From positions 1-9,320 of the forward strand of contig CAMNAE010000047.1 in assembly GCA_946530565.1 (NCBI GenBank): a stretch of DNA of 9,320 bases, in the 5' to 3' direction. The position numbers and the translations under genes were made by a program. Source of the stretch: an uncultured Oscillibacter sp. (GTDB lineage: Bacteria; Bacillota; Clostridia; Oscillospirales; Oscillospiraceae). Under the pieces are notes generated by a model, which did not search any database, was not told the DNA's origin, and saw only the letters and a list, made by a program, of their open reading frames with translations. Shown in pieces: positions 1 to 9,231 of this stretch. The stretch's first letter is position 1, and every line of letters begins with the position of its first letter.

Positions 1-770
1 ACCTTGCTCAAAAAGTCCTTGAGCCGCGGGTGCTGCGGGTTCCCGAAGAGCTCGGCGGGCGTGTTCTGCTCGAGGAGCTTGCCGTCCGCCATGAAGAGCA
101 CGCGGTTGCCGACCTCGCGGGCAAAGCCCATCTCGTGGGTGACGACGACCATCGTCATGCCCTCATGCGCAAGCTCGCGCATGACGTCAAGCACCTCGCC
201 GACCATCTCAGGGTCGAGCGCGGAGGTCGGCTCGTCGAAGAGCATGACCTCGGGCTCCATCATGAGCGCGCGCACGATCGCGACGCGCTGCTTCTGGCCG
301 CCGGAGAGCTGGATCGGATACGCGCCCGCGCGGTCCTCGAGCCCGACTCGTCTGAGGAGGCCGCGGGCCTTTTCCTCGGCCGCGGCGCGCGCCATATGCT
401 TCACTTGGATCGGCGCAAGCGTCATGTTGTCCATGATCGTCATGTGCGGGAAGAGGTTGAAATGCTGGAAGACCATGCCCATCTTCTGGCGGTGCTTGTC
501 GATGTCGAGCTTCACGAGCCTGCCGTTCGCGTCGGGCACCTTCTTCATCGTGATGTCCACGCCGTCGAAGAGGATCGAGCCGCCGGTCGGCTCCTCCATC
601 AGGTTCAGCGAGCGCAGAAACGTGGACTTGCCGGAGCCTGAGGGGCCGATGACGACCATCACGTCGCCGCGGTCGATGTCGACCGTCACGCCGTCGAGCG
701 CCTTGATCGCGCCCTTGTTGTAGTATTTCTTCAGGTCGATGACCCTGATCAGCTTATCGCCGGTCGCCAC
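1..770 (-). CDS. glnQ: Polar amino-acid ABC transporter ATP-binding protein (GlnQ/HisP family), 3' end cut by window edge
   Basis: This is the ATPase subunit that powers uptake of a polar amino acid at the inner face of the membrane. The 256 visible codons contain all ABC motifs: Walker [10 protein letters not shown] (residues 42-50), Q-loop Gln102, signature LSGGQ (155-159), Walker B LFDEP with catalytic Glu180, and the switch His212 in [11 protein letters not shown]. The [12 protein letters not shown] stretch is typical of the polar amino-acid class. The frame ends in KDFLSK at the window edge, so probably only one or a few residues and the stop are missing. I chose the GTG at 768-770 because a perfect AGGAGG lies 7 nt upstream and no in-frame ATG fits. 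The gene overlaps the end of the permease gene by 17 nt, which implies translational coupling. The substrate cannot be told from the ATPase. The symbol is a family label, not proof of glutamine specificity. Confidence 0.95.
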   Translation of the reverse strand, partial: MATGDKLIRVIDLKKYYNKGAIKALDGVTVDIDRGDVMVVIGPSGSGKSTFLRSLNLMEEPTGGSILFDGVDITMKKVPDANGRLVKLDIDKHRQKMGMVFQHFNLFPHMTIMDNMTLAPIQVKHMARAAAEEKARGLLRRVGLEDRAGAYPIQLSGGQKQRVAIVRALMMEPEVMLFDEPTSALDPEMVGEVLDVMRELAHEGMTMVVVTHEMGFAREVGNRVLFMADGKLLEQNTPAELFGNPQHPRLKDFLSK

Positions 771-1542
771 GGCTCATCCTCCTCTCGAAGTAGGCAATGA
801 CCTTGCTGGTGGGGAAGCAGAGGCAGAAGTAGATCGCCGTCGCCACCAGCAGCGGCTCGATGATGATGAAGGTCGCGCCGCGCACGGCGTTGACCGTGGA
901 CATGATGTCCTGCACGCCGATCGTGTAGGTGATGGCGGACTCCTTGATGATGACGACGAACTCGTTGGCGATCGCGGGCAGGATGTTCTTGATCGCCTGC
1001 GGCAAAATGATGTGGACCATCGTCTGGAACTGGGTCATGCCCAGGCTCCGCGAGGCCTCGGTCTGGCCGCCGTCGATCGACTGGATGCCCGAGCGGATGA
1101 TCTCGCACAGGTACGCGCCGGAGTTCATGCCGAGCGCGATCACGCCCGGGAAGAAGCGGTCGAACTTGATGAAGCCCAGGAACGTGAACTTCGGCAGCGT
1201 GATGAGCGAACCGAAGACGCCGTAGTAGATGATCGCGATCTGCACGACCACCGGCGTGGAGCGGAGGATCTCGACGTAGGCCGTGGCAAGAAAGCTCAGG
1301 GGATTGAAGCGGCTGATCGCGAGCAGCGCGCCGCCGTCGCGCAGGTGGCCGTCCTTGTCGACGCCGAGAAAGCCGAGCGGCGTGAATTTTGAAAGGCGCA
1401 TGACCGCGAGCACCAGCGCGAGCAGAAAGCCGATCAAGACCGTGCAGATACTCAGAAGCACCGTAACGCCGGTGCCCTGCAGGAACATCGACTTGTAGGC
1501 CGTGATCTTGCCGAAGTTGGCGATCTGAATGAAATTGCCCAT
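754..1542 (-). CDS. Polar amino-acid ABC transporter permease (HisM/GlnP family)
   Basis: This 262-residue inner-membrane protein forms the translocation path of the importer. A first hydrophobic helix lies at about residues 25-47. The family segment [14 protein letters not shown] (88-101) follows, then [14 protein letters not shown] (140-153). The EAA coupling loop, which docks on the ATPase, is at about 161-190 (EASRSLGM then LPQA). A last membrane helix spans about 225-247 before a basic tail (FERRM). The ATG at 1540-1542 has GAGGAG 7 nt upstream. Many family members are about 215-235 residues. The extra length here lies mainly between the first helix and [10 protein letters not shown] (about 52-85) and around 112-130. 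The gene sits between the binding protein and the ATPase, the usual order for this class. Substrate is not determinable from the sequence. Confidence 0.95.
   Translation of the reverse strand: MGNFIQIANFGKITAYKSMFLQGTGVTVLLSICTVLIGFLLALVLAVMRLSKFTPLGFLGVDKDGHLRDGGALLAISRFNPLSFLATAYVEILRSTPVVVQIAIIYYGVFGSLITLPKFTFLGFIKFDRFFPGVIALGMNSGAYLCEIIRSGIQSIDGGQTEASRSLGMTQFQTMVHIILPQAIKNILPAIANEFVVIIKESAITYTIGVQDIMSTVNAVRGATFIIIEPLLVATAIYFCLCFPTSKVIAYFERRMSRGDRR
778..783 (-). promoter_or_regulatory. Ribosome-binding site that fixes the GTG start of the ATPase gene
   Basis: The minus strand reads AGGAGG, 7 nt before the GTG at 768-770. It lies inside the last codons of the permease gene. The ATG just after it (775-777) is in the permease frame and meets a stop after seven codons, so it is not the ATPase start. 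Confidence 0.85.
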
Positions 1543-1569
1543 TTCGTCACTCCTCGTTTAAGACGCGAT

Positions 1570-1590
1570 CCCCCCCGTCAACCGGGGGGG
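1570..1590 (-). promoter_or_regulatory. Intercistronic GC hairpin between binding-protein and permease genes
   Basis: Seven C (1570-1576) plus G1577 pair with C1583 plus seven G (1584-1590), giving an 8-bp stem and a 5-nt loop. On the transcribed strand no U-run follows, so it is not a standard intrinsic terminator. It starts about 33 nt after the binding-protein stop and ends about 28 nt before the permease start. In other binding-protein operons such hairpins protect the upstream mRNA or reduce read-through, so that the binding protein is made in excess. That role is inferred here. Confidence 0.6.
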
Positions 1591-1622
1591 AAGCGCTGTG
1601 TGGTTGTCTGGGGAGGCGGGGC

Positions 1623-2546
1623 TCAGCCCTCGAGCAGACCCTCGTAGATCTCGCCGCCGGCGAGCTCGTTGGCCTCGGCGACGAACTGCGCCATGGAGCC
1701 GTCGTCAAGAGCGGCCTGAACAGCCTCGTTGACGGCGGCGAGCAGGGCCGGGTTGTCCTTCACGACGCCGATCGCGGAGCCCTCGGTGTCATAGGGGACG
1801 TCCTGTACGATCGCGAGCTCGGGATAGTTCTTGGCATAGCTCTCTGCCACGGCGGTCTCGATGTAGGCGCCGTCGAGCTTGCCGGCCAGGAGCTCGGCGA
1901 TGATCTCGGTGACCTTGGGGAGCTGGATGATGTCGGTGTCGGCGGAGAACTCCTCAGCGAGGTCGACCTGGATGGAGCCGGTCTGCGCGCCGACGGTCAG
2001 CCCGGCGGTGTTGAGGGACTCGAGCGTGGAGAACTTGTCCTCATTGCCCTTGACGGTCACGAAGGACTGGCCGCCCTGATAGTAGATCGTGGAGAAGTCC
2101 ATGATGCCCTCGCGCTTGGGGTCGGCGGAGAGGCCGGCCATGCCGAGGTCGACGCTCTTGGTCTGCACGCTCATGAGAACGCCGTCGAAGTCCATCGGAA
2201 CGACCACAAGCTCAAGACCCATGTGGTCTGCGACATACTGCGCGAGCGCCATGTCGAAGCCGGCAATGTGCGGATCGCCGTTTTCGTCGATCGCGTAGAA
2301 CTCATAGGGGGCGAAGTCGGGGGAGGTGGCGACGGTCAGCTTGCCGTCTTCCACGAGTACGAGCTCAGGCTCTTCGGCGGCCGGCGCGGAAGAAGAGGCC
2401 GCGGGCGCGGAAGAAGACGCGGCCGGTGCGGAGGAAGAGGCAGCCGGGGCGCTCGCAGAGGAGCTGCTGCCCGAAGAGGAGCCGCCGCAGGCGGCCAGCG
2501 ACAGAGCCATCGTCGCGCCGAGAAGCAGAGCGATCAGTTTTTTCAT
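1623..2546 (-). CDS. Polar amino-acid ABC transporter substrate-binding lipoprotein (SBP family 3)
   Basis: This is the 307-residue extracytoplasmic receptor of the importer. A lipoprotein signal peptide ends in lipobox LAAC with Cys20 as the lipidated residue. A Ser/Ala/Pro linker (about 21-57) tethers the folded domain to the membrane. The family-3 fold runs from about residue 68 (KLTVATSPDFAPYEF) and includes GFDMALAQ (96-103) and DLGMAGLSADPKREGIMDFS (133-152). By family comparison Arg145 should hold the ligand's alpha-carboxylate. The second lobe has TVGAQTGS and the LDGAYIET segment. I chose the ATG at 2544-2546: it gives a proper signal peptide, has AAGGAAG about 9 nt upstream, and lies downstream of the promoter. 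The in-frame GTG at 2646-2648 lies upstream of the -35 box and cannot be the start from that promoter. The permease and ATPase genes follow. The ligand, probably a polar amino acid, is unknown. Confidence 0.95.
   Translation of the reverse strand: MKKLIALLLGATMALSLAACGGSSSGSSSSASAPAASSSAPAASSSAPAASSSAPAAEEPELVLVEDGKLTVATSPDFAPYEFYAIDENGDPHIAGFDMALAQYVADHMGLELVVVPMDFDGVLMSVQTKSVDLGMAGLSADPKREGIMDFSTIYYQGGQSFVTVKGNEDKFSTLESLNTAGLTVGAQTGSIQVDLAEEFSADTDIIQLPKVTEIIAELLAGKLDGAYIETAVAESYAKNYPELAIVQDVPYDTEGSAIGVVKDNPALLAAVNEAVQAALDDGSMAQFVAEANELAGGEIYEGLLEG
2376..2459 (-). repeat. Four 21-bp tandem repeats encoding the lipoprotein linker (SSSAPAA units)
   Basis: Units at 2376-2396, 2397-2417, 2418-2438 and 2439-2459 encode residues 30-57 as SASAPAA followed by three SSSAPAA heptads. 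The DNA units are alike but not identical, so old duplication plus drift, or selection for a flexible linker, both fit. Copy number may vary between strains without frameshift. Confidence 0.8.
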
Positions 2547-2581
2547 GAGAAAGTACTTCCTTTTCATCCAATAGTATTCCG

Positions 2582-2597
2582 CCGGGGCAAAACCCGG
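2582..2597 (-). other. Small hairpin in the 5' leader of the binding-protein gene
   Basis: CCGGG and CCCGG (2582-2586 with 2593-2597) can form a 5-bp stem with a 6-nt loop, about 7-20 nt into the predicted transcript. It is too small to call a riboswitch, and its function is unknown. Confidence 0.3.
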
Positions 2598-2609
2598 TTG
2601 TAATGAATT

Positions 2610-2638
2610 ATTATAAAGGCTTTGCGCGCGTCTGTCAA
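2610..2638 (-). promoter_or_regulatory. Consensus sigma-A promoter of the amino-acid ABC transporter operon
   Basis: The minus strand has a perfect -35 TTGACA (2633-2638), a 17-bp spacer and a perfect -10 TATAAT (2610-2615). Transcription should start near 2603, giving a leader of about 57 nt before the ATG at 2546. Both boxes match the consensus completely, so strong expression is expected unless repressed. Confidence 0.9.
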
Positions 2639-2669
2639 TCCGAAGCACTGCGTTTATGCATGAATATTT

Positions 2670-2729
2670 GAATAAAATGAAATAAACGACACAGCACGCT
2701 TTTTTGAAAGAAAAAGGGTGCTGTGTCGT
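2670..2729 (-). terminator. Intrinsic terminator of the unknown lipoprotein gene
   Basis: Arms 2686-2697 and 2718-2729 pair perfectly over 12 bp (ACGACACAGCAC with GTGCTGTGTCGT). After one G-G mismatch, an inner A/T arm (2699-2704 with 2711-2716) can extend the stem. On the transcribed strand the hairpin is followed by a T-rich tract starting TTTATTT. It begins 4 nt after the stop codon and isolates this gene from the transporter operon. Confidence 0.85.
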
Positions 2730-2733
2730 ATTC

Positions 2734-4020
2734 TCAGCCGAAACCGCAGATCTTCCAGCGGTAGGGGTAGACGGGGGAGTGGTAGACGGTCGGCGGGTCG
2801 AGATACAGGCTCACGGCATAGTAGCCACCCGCGACGACAAGGCCGTCTTGAGAGCGGACCTCGGCGATGCGGTAGTCCTCGCCGCGGATGCGGATCGTCT
2901 CGCCGCTGTCGGTGACATAGCAGCCGTCACGGTCGACCAGGTCGGTCACGTCGTAGACGTTGTAGTAGAGCACGTCGAAGAGATACTGGTCGAAAAAGTC
3001 GTCAGGCCCGCCGCCGTCGGGGGCATCGGGCACTTCCGGATCCTCCGGAGCTTCAGACGTGTCGGGCGCCTCCACGCCCGCGGGCGTCTCCCCGGGCACC
3101 TCGGGCGGTGTTTCCGCCTCCGGCGGCGGCGCGGTAACGGCCGCGGTGATGCGGCCCTCGCCGTCGGTCGAGATCTGATAGTAGACGCCCTCGTACCATT
3201 CCTCGGGCCACGCAAAGCCGGGCGCGGGCGCATACTGCACGCACTCGCGCAGGTCGTTGATATAGCCGTTTAAGCCCGGGTCCGGCGTCACGTCGTCGAG
3301 CCAGACCGTGCCGTCGGCGCCGTCGCTCCAGCAGCGGGCGGTGAAATCGTCGGCCGTACGCAGCGGCTGTGTTGAGAGGTCACCGGAGTACTGGGTAAAG
3401 AAGATGCCGTCGAGCCGCTGCCACTGCCACTCGTCGAGCACGTCGAAGGGGGAGTCCAGCTCGGGGACGATCGCAAGCGACGCCACGCGGTAGCCGTTCA
3501 CGAGCGTGACCTCTTCGAAGATGTAGTCCACTCCCGGAAGGCCGGTCTTTTCCTCAGGCTCGAGCCGGAGGATCGGCATCGTGCTCGTCTTGTCCCAGTT
3601 CTCCCACTCGTAGGCCTGGCCGTCGCAGTGGATCCGCAGACGGCTGTTGTCCTCACGCGTGAATTCCAGCTGGACGCTCAGATCCTCGCCGCCGATCGGC
3701 GTGATCTGCATCTCACATGTCACGGTCTCGATCCCGTCGTCCGGGTCATAGAGCCAGCGGCCCGAGACGGCCTGCGCGAACATCGCGGCAGTGTTGTCGA
3801 CGCCGACGGTCACGCGGGTATCGTCCTCCGTGAGCTCGGCTTTGCTTTCGGGCGGCGCTTCAGGCTCGGGATCCACAGCCGCGGGCTCGACCGCTGCGCT
3901 CGCTGCGGCGGCCGGCGGCGCAGCCTCGGTCTGGGCGGCGGCCTCCTCCTTCTTCCCGCCGCAGCCGGAGAGCAGCAGCGCGGCCAGAATGAGCGGAAGC
4001 AGGCGTTTATATGCAGGCAT
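2734..4020 (-). CDS. Predicted lipoprotein of unknown function with two domains joined by a Pro/Glu-rich linker
   Basis: I do not recognise this 428-residue protein. It starts with a lipoprotein signal peptide (LLLSGC, lipid anchor Cys20), so it should be tethered outside the membrane. An Ala/Pro/Glu-rich spacer covers about 21-65. A first domain (about 68-295) is mostly polar, with alternating beta-like strands and many aromatic residues. A second spacer (about 296-340) is rich in Pro, Glu, Ala and Asp and carries no obvious motif. A small C-terminal domain (about 341-428) is rich in Tyr and ends YPYRWKICGFG. The ATG at 4018-4020 is preferred, with AGGGAG 8 nt upstream; an in-frame GTG (4027-4029) overlaps that Shine-Dalgarno. 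The gene has its own promoter and terminator, so it is monocistronic and its neighbours say little about function. A structural or sensory envelope role is possible but unproven. Confidence 0.85.
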   Translation of the reverse strand: MPAYKRLLPLILAALLLSGCGGKKEEAAAQTEAAPPAAAASAAVEPAAVDPEPEAPPESKAELTEDDTRVTVGVDNTAAMFAQAVSGRWLYDPDDGIETVTCEMQITPIGGEDLSVQLEFTREDNSRLRIHCDGQAYEWENWDKTSTMPILRLEPEEKTGLPGVDYIFEEVTLVNGYRVASLAIVPELDSPFDVLDEWQWQRLDGIFFTQYSGDLSTQPLRTADDFTARCWSDGADGTVWLDDVTPDPGLNGYINDLRECVQYAPAPGFAWPEEWYEGVYYQISTDGEGRITAAVTAPPPEAETPPEVPGETPAGVEAPDTSEAPEDPEVPDAPDGGGPDDFFDQYLFDVLYYNVYDVTDLVDRDGCYVTDSGETIRIRGEDYRIAEVRSQDGLVVAGGYYAVSLYLDPPTVYHSPVYPYRWKICGFG

Positions 4021-4028
4021 GTTCGTCA

Positions 4029-4034
4029 CTCCCT
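4029..4034 (-). promoter_or_regulatory. Ribosome-binding site that decides the start of the unknown lipoprotein
   Basis: The minus strand reads AGGGAG, 8 nt upstream of the ATG at 4018-4020. The alternative GTG (4027-4029) overlaps this site and would have no Shine-Dalgarno of its own. Confidence 0.7.
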
Positions 4035-4053
4035 TTTTAAAGCTCTTTGAAAA

Positions 4054-4082
4054 ATACTACCAAATTCAACCCCGCCCGTCAA
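4054..4082 (-). promoter_or_regulatory. Sigma-A promoter of the unknown lipoprotein gene
   Basis: The minus strand has -35 TTGACG (4077-4082), a 17-bp spacer and -10 TAGTAT (4054-4059). Each box differs from consensus by one base. Transcription should start near 4047, leaving a leader of about 27 nt. The -35 begins three bases after the T-tract of the nifJ terminator. Confidence 0.8.
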
Positions 4083-4085
4083 GAT

Positions 4086-4118
4086 AAAAACCGCCCCCTC
4101 CCATGTGGGAGGGGGCGG
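4086..4118 (-). terminator. Strong intrinsic terminator of nifJ
   Basis: Arms 4091-4102 and 4107-4118 form a perfect 12-bp, nearly all-GC stem with loop ATGT. Five T follow on the transcribed strand (4086-4090). It lies about 45 nt after the nifJ stop codon and shows that nifJ is not co-transcribed with the lipoprotein gene. Confidence 0.95.
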
Positions 4119-4162
4119 AAGTGCTCAAAGACGCGCTGTGAAAAGAAGCGGCAGTCGGGGCA

Positions 4163-7705
<3,543 letters not shown>

Positions 7706-7732
7706 CGGATCTCACCTTTCGTCTCTTAACTT

Positions 7733-7783
7733 GCGGGCGCCCTTTGCCCGCCTTGCACTGATCTCCGAAGCCGCGCGCGGCTT
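7733..7783 (-). promoter_or_regulatory. Two hairpins in the nifJ 5' leader
   Basis: The predicted leader of about 104 nt contains a GC palindrome at 7768-7783 (AAGCCGCG/CGCGGCTT) and a second stem pairing 7733-7738 with 7746-7751 (GCGGGC/GCCCGC). No U-run follows either, so they are not terminators, and no known riboswitch core was recognised. They may affect mRNA stability or translation. Confidence 0.4.
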
Positions 7784-7788
7784 TCCTC

Positions 7789-7890
7789 ATTCCGCGGCAC
7801 GGCACATACAATAATACTTTACCACGCGCGGCCCGGAATGTCAATTTGCAGGAGATGTTTTTTTCGGAATTCCATTCCGCAATACGGAAT
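7789..7890. repeat. Cluster of five CGGAAT hexamers around the nifJ promoter, a candidate operator
   Basis: CGGAAT occurs on the plus strand at 7834-7839, 7865-7870 and 7885-7890, and as ATTCCG at 7789-7794 and 7874-7879. The last three form two overlapping inverted repeats sharing the middle copy, with 3-bp and 5-bp spacers. Same-strand copies are 31 and 20 bp apart, about whole DNA turns. The copies flank and touch the nifJ promoter: one lies between -10 and -35, one in the leader, and three upstream of -35. Binding by a regulator is inferred; no known motif is assigned. Confidence 0.5.
7816..7844 (-). promoter_or_regulatory. Sigma-A promoter of nifJ with extended -10
   Basis: The minus strand has a perfect -35 TTGACA (7839-7844), a 17-bp spacer and -10 TAAAGT (7816-7821) preceded by TGG, an extended -10 (TGn). 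Transcription should start near 7809, so the leader is about 104 nt, longer than those of the neighbouring genes. Confidence 0.8.
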
Positions 7891-8020
7891 TTGATGGAAG
7901 AATCGAACAAGACCGCGCCGGGCGGCCCGCAGAATCTTTCGCCCTTTGACGGGAAAAAGCGTCCAAACGGGGCGCTTGACTTGCTTTCAGGGAGGAATAT
8001 AATAAAAAATACGAACATAA
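7845..8020. other. Intergenic region between nifJ promoter and the plus-strand promoter
   Basis: Together with 7706-7844 this makes about 315 nt without a gene. Beyond the CGGAAT repeats and the plus-strand promoter listed separately, no coding sequence, RNA gene or terminator is visible. The open frame of 96 codons here (7846-8136) has no family resemblance, no ribosome-binding site and runs through the promoter, so it is not called. Confidence 0.6.
7976..8003 (+). promoter_or_regulatory. Sigma-A promoter reading into the truncated surface-protein fragment
   Basis: The plus strand has -35 TTGACT (7976-7981), a 16-bp spacer and a perfect -10 TATAAT (7998-8003) in an AT-rich island. Transcription should start near 8010. 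The sequence GGGAGGA at 7990-7996 lies inside the spacer, upstream of the predicted start of transcription, and therefore cannot serve as a ribosome-binding site for this transcript. Confidence 0.75.
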
Positions 8021-9124
8021 ACATACCAACACCGGCCGGCGGCGGAGCAGGACATCCCTGTCAAGGGCAGCGCGGGCGACGCCTTCGTCGCGGGCGGCTG
8101 GGCGCTGTCGGGATCCGTGCCGCGCAACGGCCTTGATGCGAAGTTCTGCATGGAAGTGAGCTACTATAACGGGAGCACATGGATCCTCGGCAGGAATATC
8201 CTCTGGACCGAGGAGTGGAGCGGCTGGAGCTTCTCGGCCGCGCCGGTGATCGCGCCCTGTGACTATACGACTGTGCGCGTGAAGCTCTATTACGACCACT
8301 TTGTCGGTGAGGACGATGTGTGGTATTCGGACGCGATCGAGATCCTGGAGCGCGGCGAGAGCAAGATTATCGTCAGCGACGTCGGCACGAAGCTCTCCTT
8401 CGCCGTGACCGGCACCGACGACGGCACCGTGAGCTGCGCGTTTACGTCGACCGATGAGACCGGCGCCTTCAGCGGGCGGCTGAACTACTACGACCTGAGC
8501 GTGCATGAGGGCACGGCGCTCGGCGTCGCGCTGACGAGCGGCGAGACGAAGACCGAGAGCGACGTCTCCCTGACGCTCGCCGGCGAGACGGTCAGGGCCG
8601 ATACGCTGATCGACAGCGAGGAGAGCGGTACGGTCGAGGTTTCGTCGATCGGCGAAAACGGCAGCGTGCTCGGCGCGGGCACGTACCTTGCGGGCGACCG
8701 CGTGTATCTCGTCGCCTATCCCGGCGAGGGCTATGTCTTCGCCGGCTGGTACGATGAAGCGGGGACGCTCCTCTCGGTGGACATGAGCTATGGCTTCGTC
8801 GCGCGTGAGGACTGCGTGATCGCGGCGCGCTTCGAGATCACAGCAGAGCTCGACCTGGACGAAGAGGAGCCGGCCTTTTCTCTGAGCGCTGCGCTCGAGG
8901 GCGGCAGATTGACCGTGACGAGCGAACACGCCGCGGCCGGGACGGTCCTGACCGCCGCGTTCTATGATACCGCCGGGGCCTTCCTCGGCTTCGGGGTCTA
9001 TACGCCAGGGGCGAAGACGGACAGCCGTACTCTCCAGGCCCCGGAGGAGACCTTCTATGCCCTCGTTTTTGCGACCGACGACGACGGCATCCCGCTCATC
9101 GAGCCCGTGCGCGCGGATGCATGA
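8021..9124 (+). pseudogene. 5'-truncated secreted/surface protein remnant (RHS-type carbohydrate-binding-like domain plus bacterial repeat domain)
   Basis: The frame is open from 8021 to the stop at 9122-9124, but coding-like sequence begins mid-domain near 8042 (EQDIPVKGSAGDAFVAGGWA). The earliest conventional start codons are GTG 8117 and ATG 8150, both inside that domain and both without a Shine-Dalgarno. There is no signal peptide. The first part, ending DVWYSDAIEILERG near 8357, resembles the jelly-roll domain found in large clostridial RHS-repeat and wall proteins. A middle beta-rich part is unassigned. AGDRVYLVAYPGEGYVFAGWYD (around 8690-8755) matches the bacterial repeat domain common in surface proteins. 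The last about 80 residues resemble C-terminal beta domains of clostridial secreted proteins. No upstream frame carries the missing part, so deletion or rearrangement fits better than a frameshift. If a start is used, the product (335 residues from 8117) would stay in the cytoplasm. Confidence 0.6.
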
Positions 9125-9137
9125 GCGTGCGGACGCG

Positions 9138-9199
9138 AACAGCTGAATACGCACAAACGACCTCCGGAAGTCATCGGACTTCCGGAGGTCGAAGCTGTT
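9138..9199. terminator. Convergent bidirectional terminator hairpin
   Basis: A perfect 15-bp stem (9158-9172 with 9177-9191) has loop ATCG. An outer pair AACAGCT/AGCTGTT (9138-9144 with 9193-9199) could extend it. Minus-strand transcripts meet TTTGTG after the stem and plus-strand transcripts meet a weak TGTTATTTG, so it probably serves both the fragment ending at 9124 and the minus-strand gene ending at 9232. The T-tracts are modest. Confidence 0.75.
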
Positions 9200-9231
9200 A
9201 TTTGCGAAGGTTTTGCGCACCGGCGGCGCTC

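Noticed and set aside
4..1392. Plus-strand open frames of about 200-240 codons opposite the ATPase and permease genes
   Set aside because: They are antisense shadows without ribosome-binding sites or domain resemblance; the minus-strand frames have every family motif.
2547..2648. Longer N-terminus for the binding protein from GTG 2648 or ATG 2567
   Set aside because: The GTG lies upstream of the -35 box. The ATG at 2565-2567 has no Shine-Dalgarno and would put extra residues before a complete signal peptide.
7786..7806. Possible six-codon leader peptide (ATG TGC CGT GCC GCG GAA TGA) at the start of the nifJ mRNA
   Set aside because: The ATG lies only a few bases after the predicted transcription start, with no ribosome-binding site and no run of regulatory codons.
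7706..8020. Rex operator, T-box or known riboswitch upstream of nifJ
   Set aside because: No TTGTTAA-type inverted repeat, T-box core or conserved riboswitch sequence was seen by eye. A covariance-model search would be needed to exclude divergent RNAs.
8117..9124. Intact gene starting at GTG 8117
   Set aside because: No Shine-Dalgarno precedes it, and the same domain clearly continues upstream in frame to about 8042, so this start would cut a domain.
7841..9220. 459-codon minus-strand open frame opposite the surface-protein fragment
   Set aside because: It runs through the convergent terminator, the plus-strand promoter and the nifJ upstream region, and its translation is low-complexity Arg/Ala/Asp/Val. 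The plus strand has recognisable domains.
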